Below are positions 15,885 to 24,608 of a stretch of DNA of 64,000 nt, piece after piece (the first letter of the stretch is position 1; each line of letters opens with the position of its first letter). The notes under the pieces were generated by a model, which was given only the letters and a program-made list of their open reading frames with translations, ran no database searches and was not told where the DNA came from. The translations under genes and the position numbers were made by a program. The stretch comes from Neobacillus cucumis. Its GTDB lineage: Bacteria > Bacillota > Bacilli > Bacillales_B > DSM-18226. The stretch spans positions 62,001 to 126,000 of the forward strand of contig NZ_JAMBOH010000009.1 of NCBI RefSeq assembly GCF_023715505.1, written 5' to 3'.

Positions 15885-16121
15885 GTCCAGCTCCAGGCGA
15901 CATCGGCTCGAGGTCACAAGCTTATCCAGTTGCACTCCTTGGGACGCAAGTCTAAGCCACTCCCTGAAGAAGGCAAAAAACACCTTCTTACAGTGTGCGT
16001 CTTATTCATACGTCCCAGAACAGTCGCCTCCACATTTAGATCAATCCGTCCAAAAGGTAAAGAACAATCTTTCGGCCGGCTCGTCTTGTGCTTGTCGCCG
16101 ATAGGCGGGCGCCTTGCGATT
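15885..16121 (+). repeat. Large dispersed element, copy A (long form)
   Basis: About 235 bp that match, in inverted orientation, the copy at 23991-24222 at roughly 85-90 percent by eye; the ends also match the short copy at 43758. The ends pair: AGGCG...ATCGGC at the left with GCCGAT...CGCCT at the right. An internal 120-bp module (about 15922-16041) is absent from the short copy. It fills the whole gap between copZ and the VOC gene. An open frame across it (15855-16130) has no start signal and is not treated as a gene. Confidence 0.85.
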
Positions 16122-16126
16122 TTTTT

Positions 16127-16531
16127 CTAGCTGACGGTAAACATCCAAGTCACTCCATATTTATCCTGTACAGAACCGTGCAGCTTAGCAAAAAATGTTG
16201 GTTGCAGGTCCATATAAACCGATCCGCCTTCTTTAAGAACTTCCCATGCTTTCAAAGCACGATCTTCAGAGTCAAGCTCCACGCTTATGGACACTTTTGC
16301 ACCTTCTGGTAAGTCTCGATTCGAATCTGAACCATAAATAAATCCTGATTCTGTTAATTTCAATTGAGCATGTAAAACAAGGTCTTTTTCGCTGTCAGAC
16401 ACAGGAAATTCAGGATTTGGAGGCAAGTCCCCATACTTCTGCATGGATACGACTTCTCCATCAAAGGCCTTTTGATACATTTTAAACGCCTCATCACATT
16501 CTCTGTTAAACATTAAATACGGTGTAATCAT
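16127..16531 (-). CDS. PhnB-like VOC-fold protein
   Basis: A 134-aa vicinal-oxygen-chelate protein of the PhnB/glyoxalase-like group (YdcJ/YjdN-type). It opens with the family ITPYLMFNRECDEAF and contains FYQKAF-like and GVTWMFTVS ends. Such proteins are often metal-free homologues of glyoxalase or bleomycin-resistance proteins, and no substrate can be given. The stop codon lies almost at the edge of the dispersed element, so the insertion sits right at the 3' end of the gene. Confidence 0.9.
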   Translation of the reverse strand: MITPYLMFNRECDEAFKMYQKAFDGEVVSMQKYGDLPPNPEFPVSDSEKDLVLHAQLKLTESGFIYGSDSNRDLPEGAKVSISVELDSEDRALKAWEVLKEGGSVYMDLQPTFFAKLHGSVQDKYGVTWMFTVS

Positions 16532-16704
16532 AAAATCGACTCCTTTATTTTTCCTTGTTTTATGTATTTTCCTAGAACAAAGATGTTATGTTTTTATTAT
16601 AACCGAACGTTAGTTCTATATACAATAAAAACATTTTAATTTATTTGAAGAAGGTCTCTAATTGTTTTACGATTAATAATAGAGTAAAAGAGGGGTGAAT
16701 TCTC

Positions 16705-17145
16705 ATGGAACGAATCATAGAAGTAGAAGGAATTTATAGACAGCTATTGGAGGCTTGGAATATTCGCAGTGCTCGTGGAATGGCCGATTTATTTACAGAT
16801 GATGGTGAGATGATTGGATTCGATGGGAGTCTTTCAGTTGGCAGCGAGGAAATATTTTCGCATCTTAAACCAATCTTTGAACACCATCCAACAGCTCGCT
16901 TCATAAGCAAAGTAAAAAATCTGCATTTTTTGAGTCCTGATATAACTATATTGCGCGCAATTGCTGGTATGCTCCCTCCAGGACAATCAGATATTAATCC
17001 AAATGTAAACACGCATCACACGCTTGTTACTATTAAAATTGATGGAGATTGGCGGATTAAACTGTTTCAGAATACTCCGGCCCAGTTTCATGGAAGGCCT
17101 GAGCTAGTAGAACATATGTCCAATGAGCTTAGGGAATTATTATAG
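16705..17145 (+). CDS. SnoaL-like / NTF2-fold protein (SgcJ/EcaC group)
   Basis: A 146-aa protein with the NTF2-like fold pattern: an N-terminal helix (EGIYRQLLEAWNIRSARGMADLF), the early FTDDGEMIGFDG strand and later HHTLVTIKIDGDWRIKLFQNTP. Members of the SgcJ/EcaC/DUF4440 group may bind or modify small hydrophobic ligands, mostly uncharacterised. RBS AGAGGGGTG precedes the ATG. It ends at a bidirectional terminator. Specific function unknown. Confidence 0.82.
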   Translation: MERIIEVEGIYRQLLEAWNIRSARGMADLFTDDGEMIGFDGSLSVGSEEIFSHLKPIFEHHPTARFISKVKNLHFLSPDITILRAIAGMLPPGQSDINPNVNTHHTLVTIKIDGDWRIKLFQNTPAQFHGRPELVEHMSNELRELL

Positions 17146-17170
17146 TAAACACTTAGTTAGCAAAATAAAA

Positions 17171-17206
17171 AACAGTACGATTTCACCTGCAAATCGCACT
17201 GTTTTT
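17171..17206. terminator. Bidirectional terminator
   Basis: AAAACAGTACGATTT / AAATCGCACTGTTTT stem between two convergent genes, with A and T runs on opposite sides. Confidence 0.88.
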
Positions 17207-17219
17207 TCAAATATAAATC

Positions 17220-18494
17220 CTATTGTGAAATGGAATTAGATTTGATAATCGCCTCATTCTCCGGAACCCTGATCAGAAGCAGGCCGCCGATTATAAACAA
17301 TACGATCAGGCTAAAAACACCGCTATTGGTATTCCCGGTCATTTGGGCCGTGAATCCGACTAAAAATGGACCTAAGATCGCGGCAAACTTATAAAATATA
17401 CTATAGAACCCAAAGAATTCGTTGGCACTTTCCTTTGGGACCAGTTTAGCAAAATAGGCACGGCTTAGTGCCTGAATACCTCCCTGTGAGGAAGCGACTA
17501 GCATGGCGAGAATCCAGAAATCCAGTGTGGTTTTTAAAAAATATGCATAGATACATATTACGACATAAACAACGATTCCCACTAACAGCATCGTTTTTCC
17601 CTTGTAGCGGTCAGCCAACTTTCCATATAGAACCGAAAACGGTGCGGCCACCACTTGCGTCGCAAACAAGATCATTAAGAGATTGGTTGAGGAGATACCA
17701 AGATCAGAGCCATAGGCTGTAGACATCGTAATAATGGTATTAACCCCATCAATGTAGAAGAAATACGCAACTAAAAATAAAAAGAGCGGACGGAAAAGTC
17801 TTATTTTTTTAAAGGTCAAAAAAAGCTGTCGAAACCCATTGGTAACTGGATTCGGGACGCGTTCCTTATAATAAATCTGCTTGACGTTTTTCAACATGGG
17901 AATTGTAAACAACCCCCACCATAGGGCTGTGATAGCAAATGCTGCTTGACTTGCGACCGTAACAGAGATTGGAAGGATACCTTGCTGCGATAAAATGATA
18001 AGCGCTATTCCCAATATAAACGGGACGGTACTGCCGATATAGCCCATTGCATAGCCTTTAGAGGAAACTTGATTCATTCGGTCTTCACTCGTGACATCGA
18101 CAAGAAAGGCATCGTAGAAAATATTGGTTCCGCCAAAACCGATGACAGTCACCATATAACAGATTAAGAGAATCAGCCACTGGTTACTAGGAACAACGGC
18201 AAGTAACAGAGTGAAGATAATTCCGAGTGCAAAGAAAAAGGTAAAGAATCGTTTTTTGAAGCCCTTGAAATCGGCGATGCTGCCTAAAATAGGGGCGCAA
18301 AGAGAGATTAACAGTGTGGCTAACGAGTTGGCATAACCCCAGTAGGCCGTAGAGGTAGAAGCGGCAATTCCGGCTTCCTTTGCTGCTGCCTTGAAATATA
18401 ACGGAAAGATGGCAGTCGTAATCAGGATGGAATAAGCAGAGTTTGCCCAATCATAAAAAACCCAACTCTTTTCTTGCTTCGTCATCCGACTCAT
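17220..18494 (-). CDS. UMF1/Atg22-type MFS transporter
   Basis: A 424-aa integral membrane protein with about 12 hydrophobic segments. The opening KSWVFYDWANSAYSILITTAIFP is the hallmark of the UMF1 (Atg22-like) branch of the major facilitator superfamily. The substrate of bacterial members is unknown, amino acids being a suggestion from the fungal vacuolar relatives. RBS AAAGGAGGA lies before the ATG. A short peptide-like remnant overlaps its start by 4 bp. Confidence 0.92.
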   Translation of the reverse strand: MSRMTKQEKSWVFYDWANSAYSILITTAIFPLYFKAAAKEAGIAASTSTAYWGYANSLATLLISLCAPILGSIADFKGFKKRFFTFFFALGIIFTLLLAVVPSNQWLILLICYMVTVIGFGGTNIFYDAFLVDVTSEDRMNQVSSKGYAMGYIGSTVPFILGIALIILSQQGILPISVTVASQAAFAITALWWGLFTIPMLKNVKQIYYKERVPNPVTNGFRQLFLTFKKIRLFRPLFLFLVAYFFYIDGVNTIITMSTAYGSDLGISSTNLLMILFATQVVAAPFSVLYGKLADRYKGKTMLLVGIVVYVVICIYAYFLKTTLDFWILAMLVASSQGGIQALSRAYFAKLVPKESANEFFGFYSIFYKFAAILGPFLVGFTAQMTGNTNSGVFSLIVLFIIGGLLLIRVPENEAIIKSNSISQ

Positions 18495-18598
18495 GTAACA
18501 TCCTCCTTTAAAGTTAACAACTCTTCAATTACTTCTTCATCGGTGTAATGGTTTTGATCAAATCGCTCTCGTAATCTTCTAAAAAGAAAAATCCACAA
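18491..18598 (-). pseudogene. Short C-terminal-like remnant before the MFS gene
   Basis: A 35-codon open frame whose last part (ERFDQNHYTDEEVIEELL) looks like real protein, with a stop overlapping the MFS start as ATGA. It has no ribosome-binding site and a stop directly upstream of its only TTG. It may be the end of a lost gene formerly coupled to the transporter. Low confidence. Confidence 0.25.
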
Positions 18599-18608
18599 TT
18601 AGCTTGAA

Positions 18609-19277
18609 TTATAAAGGCACAGGCAGGGGCTGCTCCTCTTGCTGCTGCTTCTTCTCCGGTAATGAATGTCTCAATTCCGAAGTCCGGTTCCTCACTAATA
18701 AATTTAAGAGATTGCGAACAGCTTTAAAAGTGTCCACCTCTTCGGGATCTTTAAGATAAATATATGCTGAGCCATCACAACTTTTACAGTAGGCCTGCCA
18801 ATTTATTAGATTCTCATTTGCGTTTATGATGATTAAGTTTTGTTTATCTAATACCACATTGAGGATAATCGCCTTTTGTTCATCAAGTGCACTATGATCA
18901 CCTAGAGCGATGATGGTGGGATTGTTCAAAATCTGAGCTTCTTTTAAAGCAGCTAGCTAGTATTCTCCCAAGACGATCATTATGACGATGAAGCGCTTGT
19001 ATCGCTTCTTCTGAAGAAAATCCATGTTAATGGCGGTGGGTATCTAAATCGGTAAAGTGGACTAATAATAGGTTAGGTTGATGACCTCGTGCCGGTTTCG
19101 GCAGTTTCCGGTAACGATCGTCGCATGACAAGGATAGGCGATGGAACGATAAATAGATTCGACACGTTCCACGAGTGCCCCGTTGGTAAGAATGGTTGAA
19201 AGTGTGGCAGTTCTTTTAGGATGGGAAGGTGTAAAGCCGAAAGACAGCCAAAGGAAATGCTCGGTGAGACGGTTCAT
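18609..19277 (-). pseudogene. Phosphodiesterase/alkaline phosphatase family gene, deleted and frameshifted
   Basis: Remnant of a type I phosphodiesterase/nucleotide pyrophosphatase-like enzyme. The 5' part (19062-19277) encodes IYRSIAYPCHATIVTGN followed by RHEV, the usual active-site neighbourhood. A second frame near 19055-18950 encodes LLLVHFTDLDTHRH and EEAIQALHRHNDRLGRIL with an in-frame stop. The 3' part (18609-18929) gives TIIALGDHSALDEQKAI and AYCKSCDGSAYIYLKDP. The first two parts are fused with much of the central domain missing, so at least one large deletion, frameshifts and a stop are present. It cannot give an active enzyme. Confidence 0.8.
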
Positions 19278-19444
19278 TGGACACCTCCTGTTAACTTAAT
19301 TGTACTATAGGCAGGATCAATTGCTACAGTTTATTTACAAAATATTCGAAAATTAGATAGATTTACTGAATGTATACCTCAGGATTATTCTTTTTTTAGT
19401 ATAATGAAATTAGCAGATATTGGATGGGAAGGTGGAGTGTAATC

Positions 19445-20359
19445 ATGCCAAGTTTTCAAAGTTATTTTTTTGAAAAAGCAATTAAGCTTTCAGTGAAACG
19501 GGCCGTCAAAAAAGGCGTTCGCCCAAAAGGTATAGTAGAACAACGGGAGATGCTGGATACCGCTGCCAGTAAAATCGGCAGACTCCCGAAAAACTGTCAG
19601 GTAGTCCCGTTGGAAATAGAAGGGTTATATGCCGAATGGTTAACCACTGGCATTCCTTTGCCGGATAAGGTGATTCTTTATCTTCATGGTGGTGGTTATG
19701 CGCTTTGCTCTGCGAACACGCATCGGCCGCTATCTGCTAGAATTGGGAAACAAGCTGGTTTGAAGGTGCTGTTCCCTGAGTACCGGTTGGCACCCGAACA
19801 TCCTTTTCCTGCTGCGATAGAAGATGCTGTTAATGTATATCAATGGCTGTTGAAGCAGGGGTATACAGGTAAGGACATTATTTTCGCAGGCGATTCGGCG
19901 GGAGGCGGCTTGTGTCTGGCAACGGCACTAGTCTTAAGGGATCAAAATGATCCGCTTCCGGCTGGGATCGTTTGTCTATCTCCATGGGTGGATTTAACCA
20001 GCAGCGGGGAAAGTTATCAAAAAAATGAAGAAGTGGATCCTTATTTAAGTCTGAGGGCTGTAAAGGAAGCTGCCCAAATGTATGCTGGAAAGGAATCTCT
20101 TGACCATCCGCTGATTTCACCTGTGTTTGCTGACCTTACCGGATTGCCGCCTCTCATGATTCAATCGGGGACGCATGAAATTTTGCAAAGTGATGCCATT
20201 TCGCTCTCCATTAAAGCAAAGGCAGCAGGTGTGAAGGTATCATTTAAGGCATGGGATGGCATGTGGCATGTTTGGCAAATTAGTGGGGATCACTTGCCGG
20301 AAGCTAGAAGGGCAACTAAGGAAATCGGCCAATTTATAAAGCGGATTATCCAAACGTGA
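19445..20359 (+). CDS. Alpha/beta hydrolase (HSL-type esterase)
   Basis: A 304-aa hormone-sensitive-lipase-like esterase. The oxyanion HGGGY, the nucleophile motif GDSAGG, the acid Asp region and the late GMWHVW His are in the right order. These enzymes hydrolyse short acyl esters. ATG 19445 has GGTGGAGTG upstream and is preferred over the in-frame ATG 19424. The gene lies between two decayed phosphatase genes on the other strand. A hairpin follows the stop. Confidence 0.92.
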   Translation: MPSFQSYFFEKAIKLSVKRAVKKGVRPKGIVEQREMLDTAASKIGRLPKNCQVVPLEIEGLYAEWLTTGIPLPDKVILYLHGGGYALCSANTHRPLSARIGKQAGLKVLFPEYRLAPEHPFPAAIEDAVNVYQWLLKQGYTGKDIIFAGDSAGGGLCLATALVLRDQNDPLPAGIVCLSPWVDLTSSGESYQKNEEVDPYLSLRAVKEAAQMYAGKESLDHPLISPVFADLTGLPPLMIQSGTHEILQSDAISLSIKAKAAGVKVSFKAWDGMWHVWQISGDHLPEARRATKEIGQFIKRIIQT

Positions 20360-20382
20360 AGGTCAATGCTGACTTTCACGTT
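20354..20382. terminator. Hairpin after the esterase gene
   Basis: CGTGAAGGTCA / TGACTTTCACG-type stem with a very short loop overlapping the stop codon of the esterase and followed by TTATTTATTT. Probable terminator, weak T-run. Confidence 0.6.
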
Positions 20383-20390
20383 ATTTATTT

Positions 20391-20858
20391 AACAGCTTGT
20401 TTGGAATTGTACCTTGTGAGAAGGAAACAAGGCCAAGATTATTGGTTGTTTCGATAATAGAGCTTTTTTCAATGGAATGATAGCGTAGCAGGAAACGTAT
20501 AGGATATTACTTTTATAGGTAGTGAAGGCTTTATAAATCGTGTGATAGGGAGGGAGGCGCTGTCACGAATAATTGTAGGTTATAGCCAATTAGGGTGTCT
20601 GTCGGAAAGTGGCAGAAAGTGTGCGTAACTTTGACTAAATGAAGGTGAAACTGTTTTCCAGCTCTTATCGTCGTCGTTTCTGATTCGGTTTTCATCAGAT
20701 GGTAATCGAATGGGGGTTGATTACTTAAAGTTTCACCTTCATAAAGGCTGGCTTCAATTTTAGTCCTCCTGCTTGTCCCATCCAAATAAAAACCTGACCA
20801 CGCTCCACCGCCGTACAATCGGTCCCGCCAAAACAAACGGAAACTGTATCAAATCCAC
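20391..20858 (-). pseudogene. PhoD-like phosphatase gene, remnant
   Basis: A perfect AGGAGGTGA and a GTG at 20858 start a frame reading IQFPFVLAGPIVRR. The continuation ERGQVFIWM is in a second frame, and TSRRTKIEASLYEGETLSNQ through FPTDTLIGYNLQ in a third (20531-20836). After a stop and a gap, the end reads SIIETTNNLGLVSFSQG to a TAA at 20391. LAGPIVRR plus VFIWMATS-like sequence is typical of the N-terminus of PhoD-like phosphatase/phosphodiesterases. The catalytic middle is deleted. Family assignment is moderate; the broken state is clear. Confidence 0.65.
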
Positions 20859-20885
20859 CTTAAATCACCTCCTCAGATTGTAATT

Positions 20886-20898
20886 GGTGACAGGCACC
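20886..20898. repeat. GGTGACAGGCACC dispersed motif
   Basis: One of nine copies of the 13-bp GGTGNCAGGCACC motif or its reverse complement in this window, here in the gap upstream of the flavodoxin gene. Confidence 0.8.
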
Positions 20899-21035
20899 AT
20901 TTCTGTAATAATATTGCCACTATTTTTCCGAGCATTTGGCCTTATAGGAATTATAATGAAATCAGTATACTCGCATCTTGGTTCCAGCATGTCATTACGG
21001 CTGTTTTCTTGTTAATTAAAGGAGGGCTAATACGC

Positions 21036-21530
21036 ATGAAAAGTTTAATTGTTTATTGCTCGTCCCATGGGACTACTGAAAAAGTGGTTGGAATATTAAG
21101 CGATTATCTTGCAGGAGAAGTGGTATCGGTAGATTTAAAGAAGGATAACAATATCATTGATTTAAAAAATTATGATGCGGTTATCATAGGCGGTTCGATT
21201 CATGCCGGTATGATACAACGAAGAATTAAAAAGTTTATTCAAACCCACCATGATGAACTAGTAGATAAGGAACTTGGTCTATTTCTAGTTTGCATGCGTG
21301 AGGGGGATTTTGCCGTGGAGCAATTTAACAATGCCTATCCGCAAGATTTGCGGAAGAATTCGGTTGCACTCGGTCTTTTTGGCGGCGAATTCCTTGTATC
21401 AAAAATGAATTTTTTTGAACGACAAGTGGTGAAAAAGGTGGATGGGATTACAACTGATCAGTACAAATTGGATTTGGAAGCCATAAGGGAATTTGCGACA
21501 CGGTTTAATGATTTGAAGATGATGGTATAG
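21036..21530 (+). CDS. Flavodoxin-domain protein (HemG-like)
   Basis: A 164-aa FMN-binding flavodoxin-domain protein. The FMN phosphate loop SSHGTTEKVV (residues 8-17) and GGSIHAGMI (about 54-62) resemble menaquinone-dependent protoporphyrinogen IX dehydrogenase HemG. ATG 21036 follows AAAGGAGGG and is preferred to an upstream TTG at 21009. No haem genes are adjacent, so a role as a general flavodoxin is also possible. Confidence 0.85.
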   Translation: MKSLIVYCSSHGTTEKVVGILSDYLAGEVVSVDLKKDNNIIDLKNYDAVIIGGSIHAGMIQRRIKKFIQTHHDELVDKELGLFLVCMREGDFAVEQFNNAYPQDLRKNSVALGLFGGEFLVSKMNFFERQVVKKVDGITTDQYKLDLEAIREFATRFNDLKMMV

Positions 21531-21556
21531 GCTTTTAAAGCCGATTCTTGGTATAA

Positions 21557-21591
21557 AAATGTTCTTGCAAATGGCGGGAACATTTTTTTTT
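21557..21591 (+). terminator. Terminator of the flavodoxin gene
   Basis: AATGTTC / GAACATT stem with a 13-nt loop and a run of eight or more T. Confidence 0.85.
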
Positions 21592-21665
21592 GCAGAAATT
21601 GATTATAAAATGTTTTTTCTTTGTCCATAATGGAAAGGTCAATTTTAATGTAAGAGAGGTTTACA

Positions 21666-22694
21666 ATGAAGATTTGGTTTAATCGATGGTTTACAACAGT
21701 TACGCATTATATGGATATGATACGCGATAATGAAGACCATCGGAAATTTACGATTTATGGAACAAGCCCGAATAAAGATGCCCTATATTTACAAAATTGT
21801 GATTATGCCTTTGTTGAACCTGACATTTCAGGGGATGAATATATTGAATTCTGTCTCGATTTTTGTCAAAAACACGGAATTGATATTTTTATACCCCGCA
21901 AAGAAAATGTTTTGATTTCGAAGCGATTGCCGGAATTTGCGGAGTTAGGAGTGAAGGTCCTAGTTTGTCCTGATGCAGCCTTAATGGAAACCATGGATAA
22001 CAAGGCAGCTGCCTATCAAACCTTAACAAACGGAGCTCCCATTTTTTCGATCCCGGATTATTATGTCGTTAATAATATTAATGATTTTAAGCTGGCTTAC
22101 ACATCGCTTAAGGAAAAGGGGCACACGGCTTGCTTTAAACCAGCAATTGGGGAAGGAGCAATGGGGTTTCGGGTCATCAAGGAAGAAACGGAATCCATCC
22201 ATCATCTTTTCCACAGCGGTGGCGGTTATCGAATCTCGTATGATCATGCCTGCGAGATCCTTGGTCAGCAGGAGACTTTTCCTGATTTAATGCTGTTGGA
22301 GTATTTAGAAGGCAGAGAATACAGTATTGATTGCGTGGCATCACAGGACCAATTGTACGCAGCCATTCCGAGGATGAAAGGGGATGGACGTGTCCGGGAA
22401 CTTGTAGAAAGTGTCGAGCTGATTGAGTTGGCGCACAAGTTTCACCACGAGTACCGATTACCATTTGTATTTAATATTCAGGTGAAATACAGCAAGGGGG
22501 TGCCGAAGCTGCTTGAGATTAATCCGCGTATGAGCGGAGGCTTGCATTTCAGCTGTCTTTCTGGGATTAATTTTCCGTACTTGGCTATTAAGATCTTATT
22601 AGGGGAGAAAATTCGTCCATTAAGGCCGCGGTTTGGTATCCGGGCAAGTCATCTTGAAAAAGAAATGATTTTAAAATTGGACGATATTAGTTAA
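21666..22694 (+). CDS. ATP-grasp domain protein
   Basis: A 342-aa ATP-grasp enzyme resembling the carbamoyl-phosphate-synthase-like branch. The N-terminal Rossmann-like part (YGTSPNKDALYLQNCDYAFVEP) is followed by ATP-binding CFKPAIGEGAMGFRVI and the C-terminal Mg-binding LLEINPRMSGG. These enzymes join a carboxylate, activated as acyl phosphate, to an amine or thiol. No partner biosynthetic gene is nearby, so the substrate is unknown. RBS AGAGAGG precedes the ATG. A hairpin follows. Confidence 0.88.
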   Translation: MKIWFNRWFTTVTHYMDMIRDNEDHRKFTIYGTSPNKDALYLQNCDYAFVEPDISGDEYIEFCLDFCQKHGIDIFIPRKENVLISKRLPEFAELGVKVLVCPDAALMETMDNKAAAYQTLTNGAPIFSIPDYYVVNNINDFKLAYTSLKEKGHTACFKPAIGEGAMGFRVIKEETESIHHLFHSGGGYRISYDHACEILGQQETFPDLMLLEYLEGREYSIDCVASQDQLYAAIPRMKGDGRVRELVESVELIELAHKFHHEYRLPFVFNIQVKYSKGVPKLLEINPRMSGGLHFSCLSGINFPYLAIKILLGEKIRPLRPRFGIRASHLEKEMILKLDDIS

Positions 22695-22700
22695 AACAAA

Positions 22701-22734
22701 GAGCAGGTCCTGCTTAAAAAGCGTGAACCTGCTC
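22701..22734. terminator. Hairpin between convergent genes
   Basis: GAGCAGGT / ACCTGCTC stem with a partly paired interior between the ATP-grasp gene and the GIY-YIG gene. The T-run is better on the minus strand. Confidence 0.65.
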
Positions 22735-22741
22735 TATCTGT

Positions 22742-23116
22742 TTATTTATAGAAAACTTTCTCGATATTGTATTTAGCGTGAAGTGTATTAATGATGTAGG
22801 TTTCATATATTTCTCGGTCCATTGGTTCTTCAACCACTAATACGGCAATCTTATAAACTTCGTCGCGATGCTCCTTGATCGGTGAAACGGTATCCTCAAA
22901 GTGACGCTTTACCCGAGGCCGCAGCTTTCTTGCTTTTCCTACATAAAGCAAATCGTCATTTGCGTTAAAAAATAAGATAATCCCACCCTTGTCACGGGGG
23001 ATTTTATTATAATCAGTAAAACCATAGATACTGCTTAAAGGGGCTTCGACTTTTTCGCCGACTTGTCTGCTTTTTGTAATGACGAGATCTGGATTTGGTA
23101 TTTCAATTTTTATCAT
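22742..23116 (-). CDS. GIY-YIG nuclease-domain protein
   Basis: A 124-aa protein whose second half is a compact GIY-YIG-like fold, with GGIILFFNANDDLLYVGKARKLRPRV resembling the UvrC N-terminal nuclease (the LYVGKA loop and Arg). The first Tyr of the motif is replaced by Ile/Leu-rich sequence. The last Glu of the fold may be in EIYETYII. It may act in DNA repair or processing. A single gene with no linked repair operon. Confidence 0.82.
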   Translation of the reverse strand: MIKIEIPNPDLVITKSRQVGEKVEAPLSSIYGFTDYNKIPRDKGGIILFFNANDDLLYVGKARKLRPRVKRHFEDTVSPIKEHRDEVYKIAVLVVEEPMDREIYETYIINTLHAKYNIEKVFYK

Positions 23117-23146
23117 AAAATGATTCGCTCCCTGCTTAAATATAAC

Positions 23147-23164
23147 GGCTAAACCAGTTTAGCC
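23147..23164. promoter_or_regulatory. Palindrome in the GIY-YIG/terD divergent region
   Basis: GGCTAAAC / GTTTAGCC with a 2-nt centre, 31 bp upstream of the GIY-YIG gene. It could be an operator or a hairpin; no regulator is assigned. Confidence 0.35.
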
Positions 23165-23389
23165 AAGAGTTCATTATAGCATATCCTGCCAGTTTAGGTT
23201 GGACTTTCTTAATTTAACCATTTTTCTCAATTTGAAACCGATTTTTTTGCTGCTGTTGTATATGAGTTAAAAGTAGTAAAATAAATTAAATTTTTGTAGA
23301 ATAAAGGAAGGTATTGGAACTTTCTATCGTTCCAGTCGTTTTGTTTTGTTTTGTGGAGTTACATAATAAATAGTGGAAAGGGTGTTAGT

Positions 23390-23971
23390 ATGGCAATTTC
23401 ATTGTCTAAAGGTCAAAAGGTCGATTTAACGAAAACGAATCCTGGTTTGTCCAAGGTTATTGTGGGTCTGGGCTGGGATACGAACCGTTATGACGGTGGG
23501 AACGATTTCGATTTGGATTGCAGCATCTTTCTTTTAAATGCTAATGGTAAGTGTGCATCTGAAAAGGATTTTGTTTTCTATAATCAGCTTGAAGGCGGAA
23601 ATGGCTCCGTAGTACATACAGGTGATAATCGTACTGGAGCAGGAGACGGGGACGATGAGCAGGTGAAAGTAGATTTGTCTGCTGTGCCGGCTCAAGTGGA
23701 ACGGATTTCGTTTGTTATTACGATTCATGATGCGGAAGCAAGAGGTCAAAATTTTGGACAGGTTTCTAATGCCTTCTGCCGCGTTGTAAATGAAGAAACA
23801 AATCAAGAAATTATTCGTTATGATTTAGGCGAGGATTTCTCCATCGAAACAGCCATTATCGTAGGTGAACTATACCGTCACAACGGTGAATGGAAGTTCT
23901 CTGCAGTCGGATCGGGCTACCAGGGCGGACTCGCCCGGATCGCTACCGACTTTGGCCTCAACGTAGGCTAA
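23390..23971 (+). CDS. TerD-family stress protein
   Basis: A 193-aa TerD-domain protein. The Ca2+-binding acidic motifs [18 protein letters not shown] (residues about 30-47) and [19 protein letters not shown] are intact, as are [18 protein letters not shown] and the [12 protein letters not shown] end. B. subtilis YceC/D/E homologues belong to the envelope and general stress response. ATG 23390 follows GAAAGGGTG; the frame continues upstream to 23351 without a better site. Unlike most ter/yce loci it stands alone. The gene ends right beside a dispersed element. Confidence 0.94.
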   Translation: MAISLSKGQKVDLTKTNPGLSKVIVGLGWDTNRYDGGNDFDLDCSIFLLNANGKCASEKDFVFYNQLEGGNGSVVHTGDNRTGAGDGDDEQVKVDLSAVPAQVERISFVITIHDAEARGQNFGQVSNAFCRVVNEETNQEIIRYDLGEDFSIETAIIVGELYRHNGEWKFSAVGSGYQGGLARIATDFGLNVG

Positions 23972-23990
23972 AACTTTACAAGAAAAGTGG

Positions 23991-24222
23991 AGGGCGCCCG
24001 CCTATCGGCGACAAGCACAAGACGAGACGGCCAAAAGGTTGTTCTTTAACCTTTTAGACGAATTGATCTAAATGTGGAGGCGACTGTTCTGGGGAATGCA
24101 TAAGACGCCCACTGTAAGAAGGCGTTTTTTGCCTTCTTCAGTGGGGGCTTATGACTTCAGTCCCAAGGAGCAGCAACTGGATAAGCTTCTGACCTCGAGC
24201 CGATGGCGCCTGGAGCTGAACC
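23991..24222 (-). repeat. Large dispersed element, copy B (long form, inverted)
   Basis: Inverted copy of 15885-16121. On the minus strand it begins CAGCTCCAGGCGCCATCGGC and ends GCCGATAGGCGGGCGCC. The ends are complementary. The internal module folds into a long hairpin at 24099-24153 (CATAAG, CCCACTG and AAGAAGGC arms each matched exactly). It starts about 20 bp after the terD stop codon and holds no credible gene. Confidence 0.85.
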
Positions 24223-24260
24223 ATTCTCGAAGTCAAAACCTTTTATCTTATCTCATAAAA

Positions 24261-24296
24261 AAGGACGAGAAGAAAAATTTCTTCTTGTCCTTTTTA
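24261..24296. terminator. Hairpin downstream of element copy B
   Basis: AAGGACGAGAAG / CTTCTTGTCCTT stem with flanking A and T runs. It may terminate terD transcripts that cross the element. Confidence 0.75.
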
Positions 24297-24608
24297 ATGT
24301 TTGTTTTCACTTGTTATATAGTATAAATGGTGACAGGCACCATTCTTACTTGCTCGTTTAGATTGGTTCTGTTTATGAATGTTGGCATTTGGTTTAGGTA
24401 AACGGGAATGCAGATTAGGGTGTCTGCTATGGATTGGACCGCGTCTAATGGTTTGGTGGTTAAGGTATTGCCAAGGATATAGAGGCCTCTTATGATCGTC
24501 ACAATTGGTGTATCGGATATAATGGCACTTTATAGTTATTAGTCATTTCATGTCATATTGTGGTATGGTAAATAGGTTAGTGAATCAGCTGTAAGAGGTG
24601 ACTGTTTG
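24297..24608. other. Gap with one repeat motif and no clear gene
   Basis: Contains GGTGACAGGCACC at 24329-24341. A 62-codon minus-strand frame (24314-24502, GTG) has no ribosome-binding site and its last codons come from the repeat. It could be a decayed gene end but I do not call it. AT-rich sequence before the membrane-protein gene probably holds its promoter. Confidence 0.5.

Noticed and set aside
15855..16130. 91-codon plus-strand open frame after copZ
   Set aside because: It lies in the dispersed element, has no ribosome-binding site, and the matching frame is not kept in copy B.
23233..23260. TGAAAC with TGTA 18 bp later before terD, a possible sigma-W-type promoter
   Set aside because: Spacing is longer than usual and the -10 (CGTA) does not match. 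Sigma-W control is plausible by family but not shown.
24314..24502. 62-codon minus-strand open frame
   Set aside because: No Shine-Dalgarno; last codons are repeat sequence. Possibly a gene end, but not supportable.
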